A stretch of 64,000 nt of DNA from Glossina fuscipes (lineage: Eukaryota > Arthropoda > Insecta > Diptera > Glossinidae). The notes under the pieces are model-generated. The model saw nothing but the letters and a program-made list of their open reading frames with translations, did no database searches and was not told the DNA's origin. Positions 13,641-24,900 of this stretch are shown piece by piece (positions within the stretch are counted from its first letter, which is position 1; each line of letters starts with the position of its first letter). Made by a program: the position numbers and the translations under genes. Location: NCBI RefSeq assembly GCF_014805625.2, contig NW_023998416.1, forward strand, positions 13,890,273 through 13,954,272, written 5' to 3'.

Positions 13641-15250
13641 TGTTTCTAATTGCTATTCTTTTTATGTTTAGAAATCATTACTGCCTTGCGCCATTCAATA
13701 TGAATTTAGTTCGATTCGAAAATAAATACGAGTTCCCTGTGCAAATGAATATAAATTGATTTTTAATAGTTAAGAAAAATAATATTAATAGTAAACATTA
13801 AATAACCCGTAACAATAGTTAATAAATGAAATTGGCATTTCGCTCAAGGAGAGCTAATATATCATTTCTTTGTTCAAATAAATTGATCAATAATTTCCGG
13901 TATTGAAATATATTTTTAAAAGTATGAACTTTCAAGTAATGCCTTTCATTTTGCTTGTTTACCATTTGCAAGGGGATTATTTAGGATACTTTCTTTTAAG
14001 ATAGGCAAGGAATCGCGACTGACATCTCAATGGTTCCTGGTTCATATCGCGCGAGAATATGATCTAAGTTATCCGGCAGCCTGTAAATCCAAATTTTGTA
14101 AATAAATATTCGAACTTCGTGTGTTGGTTGAATTCATGCTTGGCTCCCTCTGCGACCGTTTCTGTGACATTGTGTCAAACGCGTCTTAACCTTAAGCAGA
14201 ACAACAAATCTCTCCAATATGAATTTTGAGTTGTACAGGGCTGTTAATAAATTCTCAGAATATTGCAAGGCAGCGATAACAATCATTTTAGGGTAGTTTG
14301 CTTATCTTAAACAATTCTCATTGAACACAATGGACACTCCAATCGGTTCTCCGATAGTCGTTATCCTAAATGTGTTAGAAGTTAGTGTGCATCACAATTT
14401 GGCGATGAGAAAACTTTTTTCACATAGACACTACGTATACGCACAGCGAAGCAAGGACATCAAGGGTCAATTAGTACATTTATTTATAGATAAAAAGACT
14501 TTGGTGTGTCTATGTCATTTAAGGTGAAATTTTGTTTCTAATTCCATAGTTTCTATGATTTACGATCGATGTACAATTCTGCGAATGCCTTTTATATCGA
14601 AATGCAACCCCCGGAACAAGATATTTTGGAGAACATTTTATGATTCTTTCAATAAAGATAAATTCTTCGTTTCTATGAACCATTTTTTAGATAGGGGAAA
14701 AGCAAATTAAAATCGACGCCATTACTTTAAAATCGTGCTAAGCTCACGATATTTTGAGTTATAATATTTCTTCAAAAATTTTTCTCTTGTGATAGAAGAG
14801 CCTAACGAAGGAAGGGAGGGAAAAAACATATTTTATACATTTTAAAGCATTTATTTTCGTATGTTAAAATTCTGTTCTTTTTTTTTACATATATTACTCT
14901 ATTTTTAGCAGCACTGTACCAAGACTTATTAAAGAGCAACGACGACATCAATTGCTACTAGTTGTGTTAAATGAAACCTATTAAGTAGGCGGTAATTCAA
15001 TGATGGATAGCAAACACTGAAACAGGAAAAACGTTAGTGAAGTATTTTGCCGAAAATTTAATTCGATTGTATTTTAATCTTAAACGAACTTCACTTCGTC
15101 AAAATTTACTATTTTTCTCGATAACTTTCCGCCATTTTTCTAGTAAAACAACTCGTCTGTCATTGTAAATCTTCGAAATTTTCTGGGGAAAAAAGGAAAT
15201 GCGTTTTTTGGGATTTTTTTAAAGTCATCTCTGTATTGTATGTAATTGAG
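13641..15250. other. No gene confirmed; weak reverse-transcriptase-like peptide near 14.33 kb
   Basis: AT-rich DNA. A plus-strand frame at 14321-14527 contains the peptide TPIGSPI in a context loosely like the TPMGSPLSP motif of Penelope-type reverse transcriptases. The surrounding residues do not support it convincingly. Nothing else was recognised. Confidence 0.3.
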
Positions 15251-15350
15251 GTAGACAGTGACGTGGACAATTGGTGTAGAGAATGACGTAGGCAACCACA
15301 TAGACAATCGATTTAAGGAATGATTTAGACAATTTATGTGGAGAATGTAC
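15251..15350 (+). repeat. Degenerate 12-13 / 25 bp minisatellite
   Basis: Successive units begin near 15251, 15264, 15289, 15301 and 15326, with lengths of about 13, 25, 12, 25 and 25 bp. Full units follow the pattern TAGACAATT...TGTAGAGAATGA. The half-length units suggest an ancestral 12-13 bp motif. Confidence 0.65.
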
Positions 15351-16365
15351 ACAAAAGCTGCTGGAATAGACTTTCAAATCCAACTATATTTTAATTTTAA
15401 CGTTAACAAAGTTTTATTAACAGTTATGGTAGGTGTCTTTGCTAGTTAAATTCGAATTTATCTTCATACCCTTATTATTATTGGTATAATATACATTTCT
15501 AATATGTGTGACCTTTCTCTACATAACATAATAGTTTTTCATTTAGTATTATGAGTTATACGCAGTTTCGAAATGCTGCAGAAGCGCGCAAATATTTTGA
15601 TCAATACACATTTTATCAATTCTTTTCAACAAAATCCCTTTTCAAGCAAAAACGCTTTCTTTGGCAATTTTTCTGAGCTGGAAAGAAAGATAATTGGCAT
15701 CTCCAATTTAAGTGGCTCTGCGACCCATGAATTGGCTCAGTCACATTTTGATCTAAAAAGTAAAAAAAATCATTTAAACATGTTGCTTTTGCCAGGTTCT
15801 TTAAAGAGAGAATCGCACGTTTCCAATTTAACATATCAAGTCCGGCAGGACACTGCGAAAAATCGAATGAGAAAATTTTTAGAAAGTCTTTTACTCATTT
15901 TCCTTATTATCGTCCTGGATATGCCTCAGGTTCATCATTTTTACTTATAAAGAGAAAGGGGGTTCATTAATATAATACTTGCTATTACATATATATATAT
16001 ATATATTTTTTTACAGATAACTTAATTAACTTAACCTGCATTCATTGGTAGATAAATTATAAAAATCAGACTGCTGGCTTAGATTTATTGATTTTTAGTG
16101 TAGATAAATATGTGATATTTTTCCCATACCACTTATTGAACTCTGTACAATTTTGTTTATCTTGTAAAAAGTCGTTTTTCTGTCGTTACAAAAAAAAAAA
16201 AAATAAAAAAAAAAAAACGTCTGTAGAGTGAGTTTCACTTCATTTAAAATGTAGTTACTTTTTTTTTTGTTGTTTTTTGCTTCTATGCAATTGAAACAAG
16301 TTGGAGGATATTATGCAATATCCACTTTTTACTACTCTCCAGCCTTAGTATAAAGTGTACATATC

Positions 16366-16406
<41 letters not shown>

Positions 16407-18165
16407 AAGACAATATTTGTGTAAGCACCCCTTAAAGCCATAGTATGATAAATATATACCAAAGTATTTTAAGTCGAGTTTCACTACACTATTTTTTTAT
16501 ACGATTTTTTTGTTGCTATAGTTATCATTCTTTTTTCTTCTACCCTAGTGAGTCGTTTAGTGGGTAAATGTTATTATAGAAAACCTGCATCATTTTTACA
16601 TTCACCTCATCAGCAAGTGTATTAACTTTGTCATTTAACCTGTAACCATCACATACGTATTTCGGAAACACCGTACGATATACGTATGGCTGTTGAGTTG
16701 TACTTGTTAACAATCTTTTCAGAAAATTCACAAAATCCCCATTGATCCGCTACTTGTGGAGCCTTCTTTTTCATAATATTGAAATTTTTAATAATCGGAA
16801 TATATTTTACATACGTTTTATTTTGGATGTCGGAGAGAATTCAAATGCATCAGAGTCTTTTTTCGCCGGATAGATCAAAACTGACTTCTCGAAGTGCGGT
16901 AATAATCTGAATAATAAATAACAAAAAATTCGTATCCAACTTAATGTGATTTTTTTCTGGGTTTTTTATTACAAGTTTCTTACTCTTTACGAGTCTGTTG
17001 CTAATGTAGAGATACTAACTGGTAGCCGTACCTGGTGGCTTGTGCATTGTTGAGATACTGCGTTTTTGTTGTCTACGTTTTTTGTCTCATTTCATGGTTT
17101 TTTTGTTTTTTTCTTCTTCATTGTTTGTGCTTATTATGAAAAGGTTTTTGCTTAATTTGTCCCTTTTTTGTATGCTTAGACTAATCAACATTGGTGATAT
17201 GGGTATTGAGTTCAAACTATTAACCTATTGATCTATTGGATTTATTTCTTTTTTTTTCCTTTTTTTGGCTTTTGCATTTCAATACCATGAGAGTTATCAA
17301 TTTTTGAGAGTGTCGACTTACACAACAACATTATGAACTATAGATTGACCTCATGTATAGCATTAAAGCAAAAAGAAAATTGAGGAAGATTTTTATAATA
17401 ATTCGATTTAATTGCATTTATATATTTTTTTGTCCACGCCAATAACGATTTTTTCCCAAAGATTAAAGACTACGACTACGTAAGGCAAAGATCTTGACTA
17501 TTGCATAATTTCGGTGTGAGTGTGTGCATGAGAGCAGATAAGTCGACTTAAGGGGGTAGGTAAACCGTTCAAGAAAAAATCTTTTTGACAATTCTTTTTT
17601 TTGGAAAGGAAAGAAAAATAATAGATTAACAATATCTGGCCAAATTAGTAAGTATATATTTGAGTATTACGGGAGGTATAAATCAGTTCGGTTCGTTCTT
17701 TTTATGCCAACAATGCGTTTATTACAGTACAAAGTGAATGAACCGCAAGTCTTGCAGGTCTTAAGCAATTCTTCAATTTTGTCTTGATAAAATGTCGTTC
17801 GAGGCTATTTTAAGAGGCACCCATTATTAGGTATATTTCAATCGTACAATAAATCATCTACAGAAAATCGTGCTAAGGAAGGAACAATGTCTACCGCCAA
17901 AAACGGAGAAAGTAGCACCTTCCAGGTTGGAACTGTAAATTTTTCTTAAGCGAGTTCTGCTATTTGGAAGCGAATTCCTTCGTACTGAAGGATCACATTA
18001 TCGTGATCATTTTCTTTGACAATTACATCAATTAGGGTTAGAAGCGTTCCTCCAGGTATCACCATTACGATCGGCTGACCTTCCCAAAAAATGCCATTCT
18101 TTTTATTAATTAATCATTGTTGAAAACTCATGGGATTAATGAAGTCAAAGTAAGTAAAAAAAAAA
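15351..18165. other. No gene recognised; microsatellites
   Basis: Contains (AT)n at 15989-16006, an A-rich run at 16190-16217 and (AT)n at 16372-16401. A 125-codon open frame at 15573-15950 has no recognisable domain. An unexplained minus-strand frame at 17946-18113 is discussed in the findings. Confidence 0.45.
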
Positions 18166-18167
18166 AG

Positions 18168-18505
18168 TTATAGTGGGCCATGTTCCACCATTCAGTCACC
18201 CCACAGTTATTCATGCAACAAATTTTGAAAATAAAGAATTGTGCGGGAACCGACTTGAACCGTTTTCAATAGCCTTCTTTCTTGGGCCAAAAGTAGCCAG
18301 TGTACCCAATTTCATCAAAATATCTTAAAAATTTCTATCTATAGGAATAACACTAAGACACAAGGCGGATAGGTGTCCAGCAAGCTTAGTTCGTTTCGGA
18401 AAGTGATTCTAAATCCATCAGTATAATCAAAGGTGAGTCTATCTGAAATCCGTCTTGATGTTGGATCCATCTGCCCAAACTTAGTACACCCTTCTATCAC
18501 AAGTA
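18168..18505 (+). repeat. Dispersed repeat family A, copy 3
   Basis: It has the canonical order: TATAGTGGGCCA; CACCCCACAGTTATTCAT; an ACTTGAACCGTTTTCAATAG block; AGTGTACCCAATTTCATC; an AAAATTTCTATCTATAGG block; and GTGATTCTAAATC near the end. This is one of the most complete copies. Confidence 0.65.
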
Positions 18506-18509
18506 GCGT

Positions 18510-20920
18510 AAGGTAGAAGAAGAATTAATTTTCTGAAAATTTTATACTGCTTTCCCCCTTAATGGTATATAGTCAAACGAATAGAGAAGTGAAAGATATC
18601 GTCGTCACTTAAAGCTTTCAGTTGGATCTATGATTTTCCTTCAAGTCAAGTTCAGAACTCACTTCATTTGAGTTCGTTGCCACTTCCTGAAAAGCCATTA
18701 TCTAAAAATCCACAACGGGCGAGACAAAGTGCCAAATGATGGCATTGTGGAGTTATGGTATGAACATCATGCGATATGCAGAATATTAGTAAGGGATTGA
18801 TGCTTCGAATGAGGGCAATTTCGCAATATCTTAGATGGGTTTCGGAGAGTTACGTTTAAAAAAAAAAAAGAAGAGTATTACGTTTCGAAATCTTTCGTAC
18901 TTTCGTACTACTTGTCCTTTATTATTACTTTGCCAGCAAATTCGTGTTTTGTTTGTTTCACTTATCAAGGCAGATTTACATCGGAGTTTATATTTATCGG
19001 CAATTACAAGTTCGCACATGTCCGATCCCAATGTTTATCATTTTTTTTTTTCGCACGCAACTCCAATGCACGATACAATTGTTATTACAATAAGACACAG
19101 CAAACAGAGATATTAAATTCGAAATGTTTGCCGCCAAAAAAAGTGATGGCTTAACAATACTTATAAACAATCCGAGATATATAAAAACAGAAAATTCGTG
19201 ATTTCAAAATTACACTAATTTCCACACTTTTTAAGTGACCAAAGAAAAGAAAAATAGTAATAAAAAAAAAATAAAAATAAAAAAAATTGTGAGTTACTTT
19301 TTTTTTGTCTTGAAATGAAATCAACTTTAACGAAATTAGTGAAATGTAAAGTGAAGGTAAAATAACAATTTATACAACAACAAGAGCAATAACAGTAATA
19401 GCAATAGCAACATAAGTTGAAATTATAATCAATATGTACACAGAAATGCTTTCGCTTGTAAATTCAATATTAAATTACGCGATTGTTGTTATAAAAGTTG
19501 TTATCACTACAGTAAAATAACACGGCAACAACAAATAGTAGAAAAAAAAAATAAAAAAATAAAAAAGAAGACTAAAAGATATTCATATGTGCATACACAT
19601 ACGTACGCCTGTACATCTGCATTCATACATAATATGTATACGTACGTATATAAGACAGACATTATGTGTACATATGATATCGATATTTGAGATCTCGAAC
19701 ATGCAGTCGATGAGTTCAAGCGAAGTAACAACCATTCAATTGAAACATGTAGACAATCACTCGCTTATAATTGTTACAAATAACATATAAACATACTTGC
19801 ATACATATATATACAAACAAGCGTAAATACATACATATATATATATATTTATATGTACATACGTAGAGAGATATTCTTTGTGTTTTTACATAAAGATCTA
19901 TATATATATTACGTTCGCTGTGCCATCACACTTCAATGTAAGACATATTTAAACTTAATACTTGTACAAAACCTAAAATAATTCGTTCATATTAATAAAG
20001 AGAAACACCAGCGATTGGAATAATTGTGATGTCCTTGTTTTCAATAGATCCACAATTTTAATTATGTATATTGATGCGGTGCGCCGTACACAATATACAC
20101 TCAGCGAAATATTACTTATCAATAACTAGACTATGACTGCCAGGATGAAACAACTCTCGATTAAAGGAAAAAGAGGTAGTGGTCTTAAGTATATTAGTCT
20201 CAGTTTAAAATATTTTGAAGCATTTTCTGTTGTTGTTGTTGTTAAAGTAAATAATTTATTATGCCCATTTAAACCTCTCTACACATGTTTGTCAGTCCGT
20301 CAATCCATCTCTCTCTTAACAGCTGTGGTGAACGTGTTCGGGCCACGATATAATCACTTTTCACTTTTATGCTACAAAAATAGAAAAGTCAGCCACGCCC
20401 ACCCAATATTAAAAAGTTTCGTTTCTATAAATTTCTCCAGAATAACGCCGTTGGGTATAAAAAATAATATAATGTAATATAAATTCCGTAGTTTTTTTTT
20501 TTGGTAAAATAAATTTTAGCTCTTGATTTAAATGATAATACAGCTATTTTTTAATTAATCGATATCGATATAATCAAACGATAAGTCTTTTATATAATCA
20601 GTTACAAATTTAATGGAGTAACAAAGTTTTTTTAAATTCGATTAATTACGTGACAGTCGATAGGTAGACATAAATGCAAACAACTTATTCACCATCAACT
20701 GCGAGATATATCACAGTAAGCGTATGTAACACAACTGCCGTCTACGAAATACCTCGTAGTCTGCGCTACAAGTGTAGATTAAGCCAAAAGGTCTTAGCAC
20801 CTTGGGCAAGTCTATATATTTGCCTGCCAGTGCTTGAGAAATGCTGGCAAATTTAGTTTTCTTATTCACGCTACACCACATATATATTAATCCTGCCCAA
20901 AAGCGCAAAAAGACAATACA
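18510..20920. other. No gene recognised
   Basis: AT-rich DNA with A/T homopolymers and GTAC/TATA tracts (for example 19800-19860). Open frames at 18831-19154 and 20133-20477 have no recognisable domains and include homopolymer-encoded runs. Confidence 0.45.
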
Positions 20921-20926
20921 TTACTA

Positions 20927-21990
20927 TTAGGTGTACTCATAAATCCTCCGTACTGAAATGTGAGGCTTTATAAAACGTATTTGATGCGTCGATTTTTTCC
21001 GAAATTTTCGATTTACTTACAGTAGACGTTAGTGTTCATGTGGTATAATTTTCGATTGTTTACATCCTGCCCTGTTGAAGATTGATGATGCCTGACAACC
21101 ATCATTATTGACTACTCTCACCAGAATTTGTTGTATGATAAAGTAGTACCCATTCAAAAGATCTCAGCCTAATGTGTATCAGAGCAGAGTCTGTTCCTCG
21201 GTTTATAGCAACAAAATACTGAGTAGAACAATGTAAACAAGGAGCTATGAGCTGCCAAGAAGAAACTACAAAATGAGATGACTAAGCCAGAAATAATGAA
21301 GAATATATATAAAAGAGCGCTGGATGGTCATCGAGTAAAAGTGAGCGTGCTACCAATTCTGGTAAACATGTCACACTCTTCGGATACCGATTGAAAATTC
21401 GGGCATAAAAAGCTTGTAAGCTAGTTAGGTCTTGACTTTCCACGCAACACAACAAGAGCGGCGCCGCGAGGATGTTTCAATCGCTTATTCGCGTCGATCC
21501 ATCACCGTGAACGGAACATGGGCTCAATATTTCGGAATTGATATGAAAGAACAGTCAAAGCTATGGTACGAATGGCCTCTGCCTTTTGGCCGCAAGAGTA
21601 TAAAGCAGTCTCATCAGCCAGCAAGATCACTGGATGATATGATATTTTTATGAACTATCGTTTAGAGGTAAAAACAATTAACGGACGAGAGTTTTATGCG
21701 AACTTAATGCAGCTTTTGCGTGAAAAAATCACAAAAAAAATATTTTATCAAGAAAGTGCGGCAGTCATTAGTCATTATAGCGAAGAACAAAACAAAGAGT
21801 TTAAAAATCGACCTCACAAAAAAACCTCATATGTCCAAATTTAGACAGCTCGGGTTATTTCCTTTTTCGAAAAGCGGGAAAAGTTGAAGAAGTAGAAGCG
21901 CCCGATGATTGAAGAATAGAAAAGTGGTGTTGTTGACCACTTTGAGAAGCTCGTATAATTCTGGAACTTACCATTTACATGCGATACAAC
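20927..21990 (+). mobile_element. Degenerate mariner-type DNA transposon, 3' end missing
   Basis: A TTAGGTGTACTCATAAATCC string at 20927, directly after a TA dinucleotide, resembles mariner terminal inverted repeats. The interior encodes scattered mariner transposase segments (separate entry). No reverse-complement terminal repeat was found on the right, so the element appears truncated; the given right edge is approximate. The many stops and frame changes mean it cannot be active. Confidence 0.65.
21165..21890 (+). pseudogene. Mariner transposase pseudogene
   Basis: Recognisable blocks, in order and in shifting frames: a helix-turn-helix region reading RAESVPRFIATKYWVEQ (with a stop at the Y/W junction) and GAMSCQEE, matching the mariner pattern SAPSYxTIKYWVxxFKRGxxSCxDE; then RREDVSIAY; then SITVNGTW, corresponding to ITVDETW, which holds the first catalytic Asp; then MKEQSKLW; then VKTINGREFYANLMQLL, corresponding to GKTINxEYYxxLLxRL. 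The catalytic Asp of the DETW block reads Asn here. The block expected to hold the second Asp (FHQDNAxxH) is not intact, and the SPDLAPSD(F/Y) C-terminal part is absent. Irritans-like subfamily placement is a guess. Confidence 0.7.
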
Positions 21991-24900
21991 CTTTAAGACC
22001 TACTAAACCGACGAAAAGCAGTTTTTAATATAAACTTTATCTAGAAAAATCTGAAAACGTGTGGCTGACTTTATTTCTGTTCATTGAAAACACTCAAGTA
22101 TTCGAAAAAAGAAACTGCGTCAATATCAAACAGCGCGCGATTTTTCATGCGTACAGACAGATCGTTTACTAGAAACGTGCACGAGCACACATGTGTATAT
22201 GAAATGGGGTTACTAGTAGATCATAAGATTATCGATAATTGCTCTGAACTGTAACCTAAATTATTAAACTGTCAAAATGAAGAATAATACGTGAAATTCT
22301 TTGCTATTAAATGCAATTATTGGACTTTGATTTTCAAAAGATTGTTTCAAGTTTGTTTTTTCATAGTAACTAAAAAATATACAATTTATAATTTCAATTC
22401 TATGAAAGCATATCATAAGTATGACCGCACATACCATGTGTCTATTTACATTAATTTGTTCTATATTTAGACTTTAAACACAACTGTCACAGCTTGACAG
22501 TTTTATAACACAAAGAGGAAATGAATTTCATTTTGTGTAAGCATTGAATACAAAAAAAAAAAAAAAAAAAAAAGGAAAAAAAAAAGTCAGCTCTGTGTAC
22601 GTACGTACGTATTCATCGGTGCCTCATAACGAGTAAGTATGAATGTATACGTGTGTGTGTATGTATGCCTATCTATGTACTTATGCAGTAAAGTAAACAA
22701 TATTGAATTATAATTTACTATGAGCTATTGAGAACGTTCTGGCTTGAATACTAAAAAACTCAACAATAACATACAAATTAAAATAACAATATGGCTGGAA
22801 CGATCGCCGCAACTAGCATCAGTCCGAAAGCGGCAGACAATTGTGTAAAATAGAAATTTTTAGTTCCCTCTAACACTCAAATACTTTCAAATGTTTAAAA
22901 GATAAAATAAATTAAAAAACAGATATAATAGAGAAGAAATATTATGAAAAAAAAAATAACATCTTATGTTTAGCTTAGGTCGAAACTTTTTCATGCTGGC
23001 ATTACCTATAAATAGATAACTCAAAAAAGAAAAAAAATCTCCCCAAAGGCCTGACAAAGTCTCACAAGTACACAAACCTATCTTAAGAACAACTACTTTT
23101 CCTTAGCTCCTGGGTTCAGAGACACTGAAGGGTCAGTTAAAATTATGTTGACCTCAAATTTTCTAGGTTATGTTTGCATAGACATATTTCAGTGTTTTAT
23201 CTCTAACCACTTTCACTAATGTTCCAAGAAGATATCTTTCCTTTTCCATTATGGAAGAAAAGCAATATATTGGTCTTGACGATATTATCAAGCTTCGCAT
23301 CAAAGACCATATAAAGTGTATATTTATATATATATATGTATGGAAGGAGTTTCACATAATCCGTAAAAGTTTACGAACTGAAAAAACTTTGGAGTTCTCA
23401 ACATAGGTCTTGACTTCGATATAAGCAATGATCAACGCGGCCCAAGTTAAACAAAATTCGTGACAACCTTCGCATAAACTACCTCAGAAGTAAATACAAA
23501 TTTGCTTTTTTTTAATTATCTGTCGTCGTTCATTTCTCTAAAGTGGTGTTGTTAGATCTATTCCTAATCAACCCGTGAATGAAGATAAGTTAAAAAGTAG
23601 CATGTTACTCTCCCAAGCACTCTCAAGCAGAATTGCAAAATTAATAGCATGCGATAGTAAGCCGAAAGTTCATTTTAATGCGTGAAGTTGTCAAGCACAT
23701 ATATGCTTCGGTAGAATTTACACAAAACCTACTTGCGGAATGACATTTTGACATAGCATTTATGTACTACGTGTAGTTTATTTCTCTAGATGTTCATTAC
23801 TTTTTATGAGAAAACCTATACATAGAAATGAGTGAAATGCTTGGAGCAAATTTTTAACGGATTCCAATCACAACATTCAAACGTCAACTACAAATATCAA
23901 TTTTTTTTTCTTCTATGGATAATACATGAACAAACCAAGACTTGCATTATTTAAAGTCACAGTTAATTATTTGTCGCTTATGGCCTAAAGTCAGTAAATT
24001 TATAGCAGATTTTAATAGATTTTAAAAATTTGTATTAGAAAATGACATTGAAAAGCTTTACATATACAAACACTTGAATATCAAATATAAAAAAAATTTG
24101 AGTTTATTTGAACAATTCATGCACACTATGATAGCTCATTGTCAGCTAGCTCAGGAGTATTTGAAGAATAACATGAATAACCCGCGAAAATCAAAATATG
24201 ATTAGCTATCTCGCCTCAAACTTCTGCAGAAAGTATAAGGAAGGGTTTAGAGTCTAAGGAAGCAAATGGATAGGAAACCCCTTATGTAAACCATCAATTA
24301 TATGCGAATTCCAATAATTGCCATAATTAGGTTTTTTTGTGTACCCTTTATAACTGGATGAATATTAGGAACACAGATAAACGCTATGAACGCGAAACGC
24401 GAAATCAACTTGACTTGATCTGTCTACGCATCCGACAATGCGAAGCCTATCACAAGGGCATCGAGTTATTCAAAATGTACCCACAAGCGACTTTTTTATT
24501 TGAAAAGTCGTTTCCTGGCATTATGTGTTCTTTGAATTTTTACAAATTTGATTCTGGAACGTCATTTCACGGTCAATTATCTACGTAAATCGGCACTGAA
24601 TGTATGTCGCCTGGAGATGGTTTGTTGGAAGAAAGCAACTGGGTGACACGAGTTGATTACGGGAAGGTCATCAACTTTCCTAAATAAATTGATAAGTTCC
24701 GCGGGAGATATGTCATTTTGCATCGTTGTAGCGATGATTCTTCTCCTCTTGCACCTCAAATTCATTTAATTGTAATCATACCCGTTTGTCAAAGATGAAC
24801 GTTGTACTTTTACATTCGCAACTTTTCCACTTTACCAATTTGATGTAAATGAGTTAAAATTGTTTATTTGCTAATACCAAACTTCGTGGGCATTCTGAGA

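Noticed and set aside
15573..15950. 125-codon plus-strand open frame
   Set aside because: No domain, no splice context, and an overlapping antisense open frame; treated as chance.
20133..20477. 114-codon plus-strand frame containing CLSVRQSISLL
   Set aside because: No domain; includes a (GTT)n-encoded Val run.
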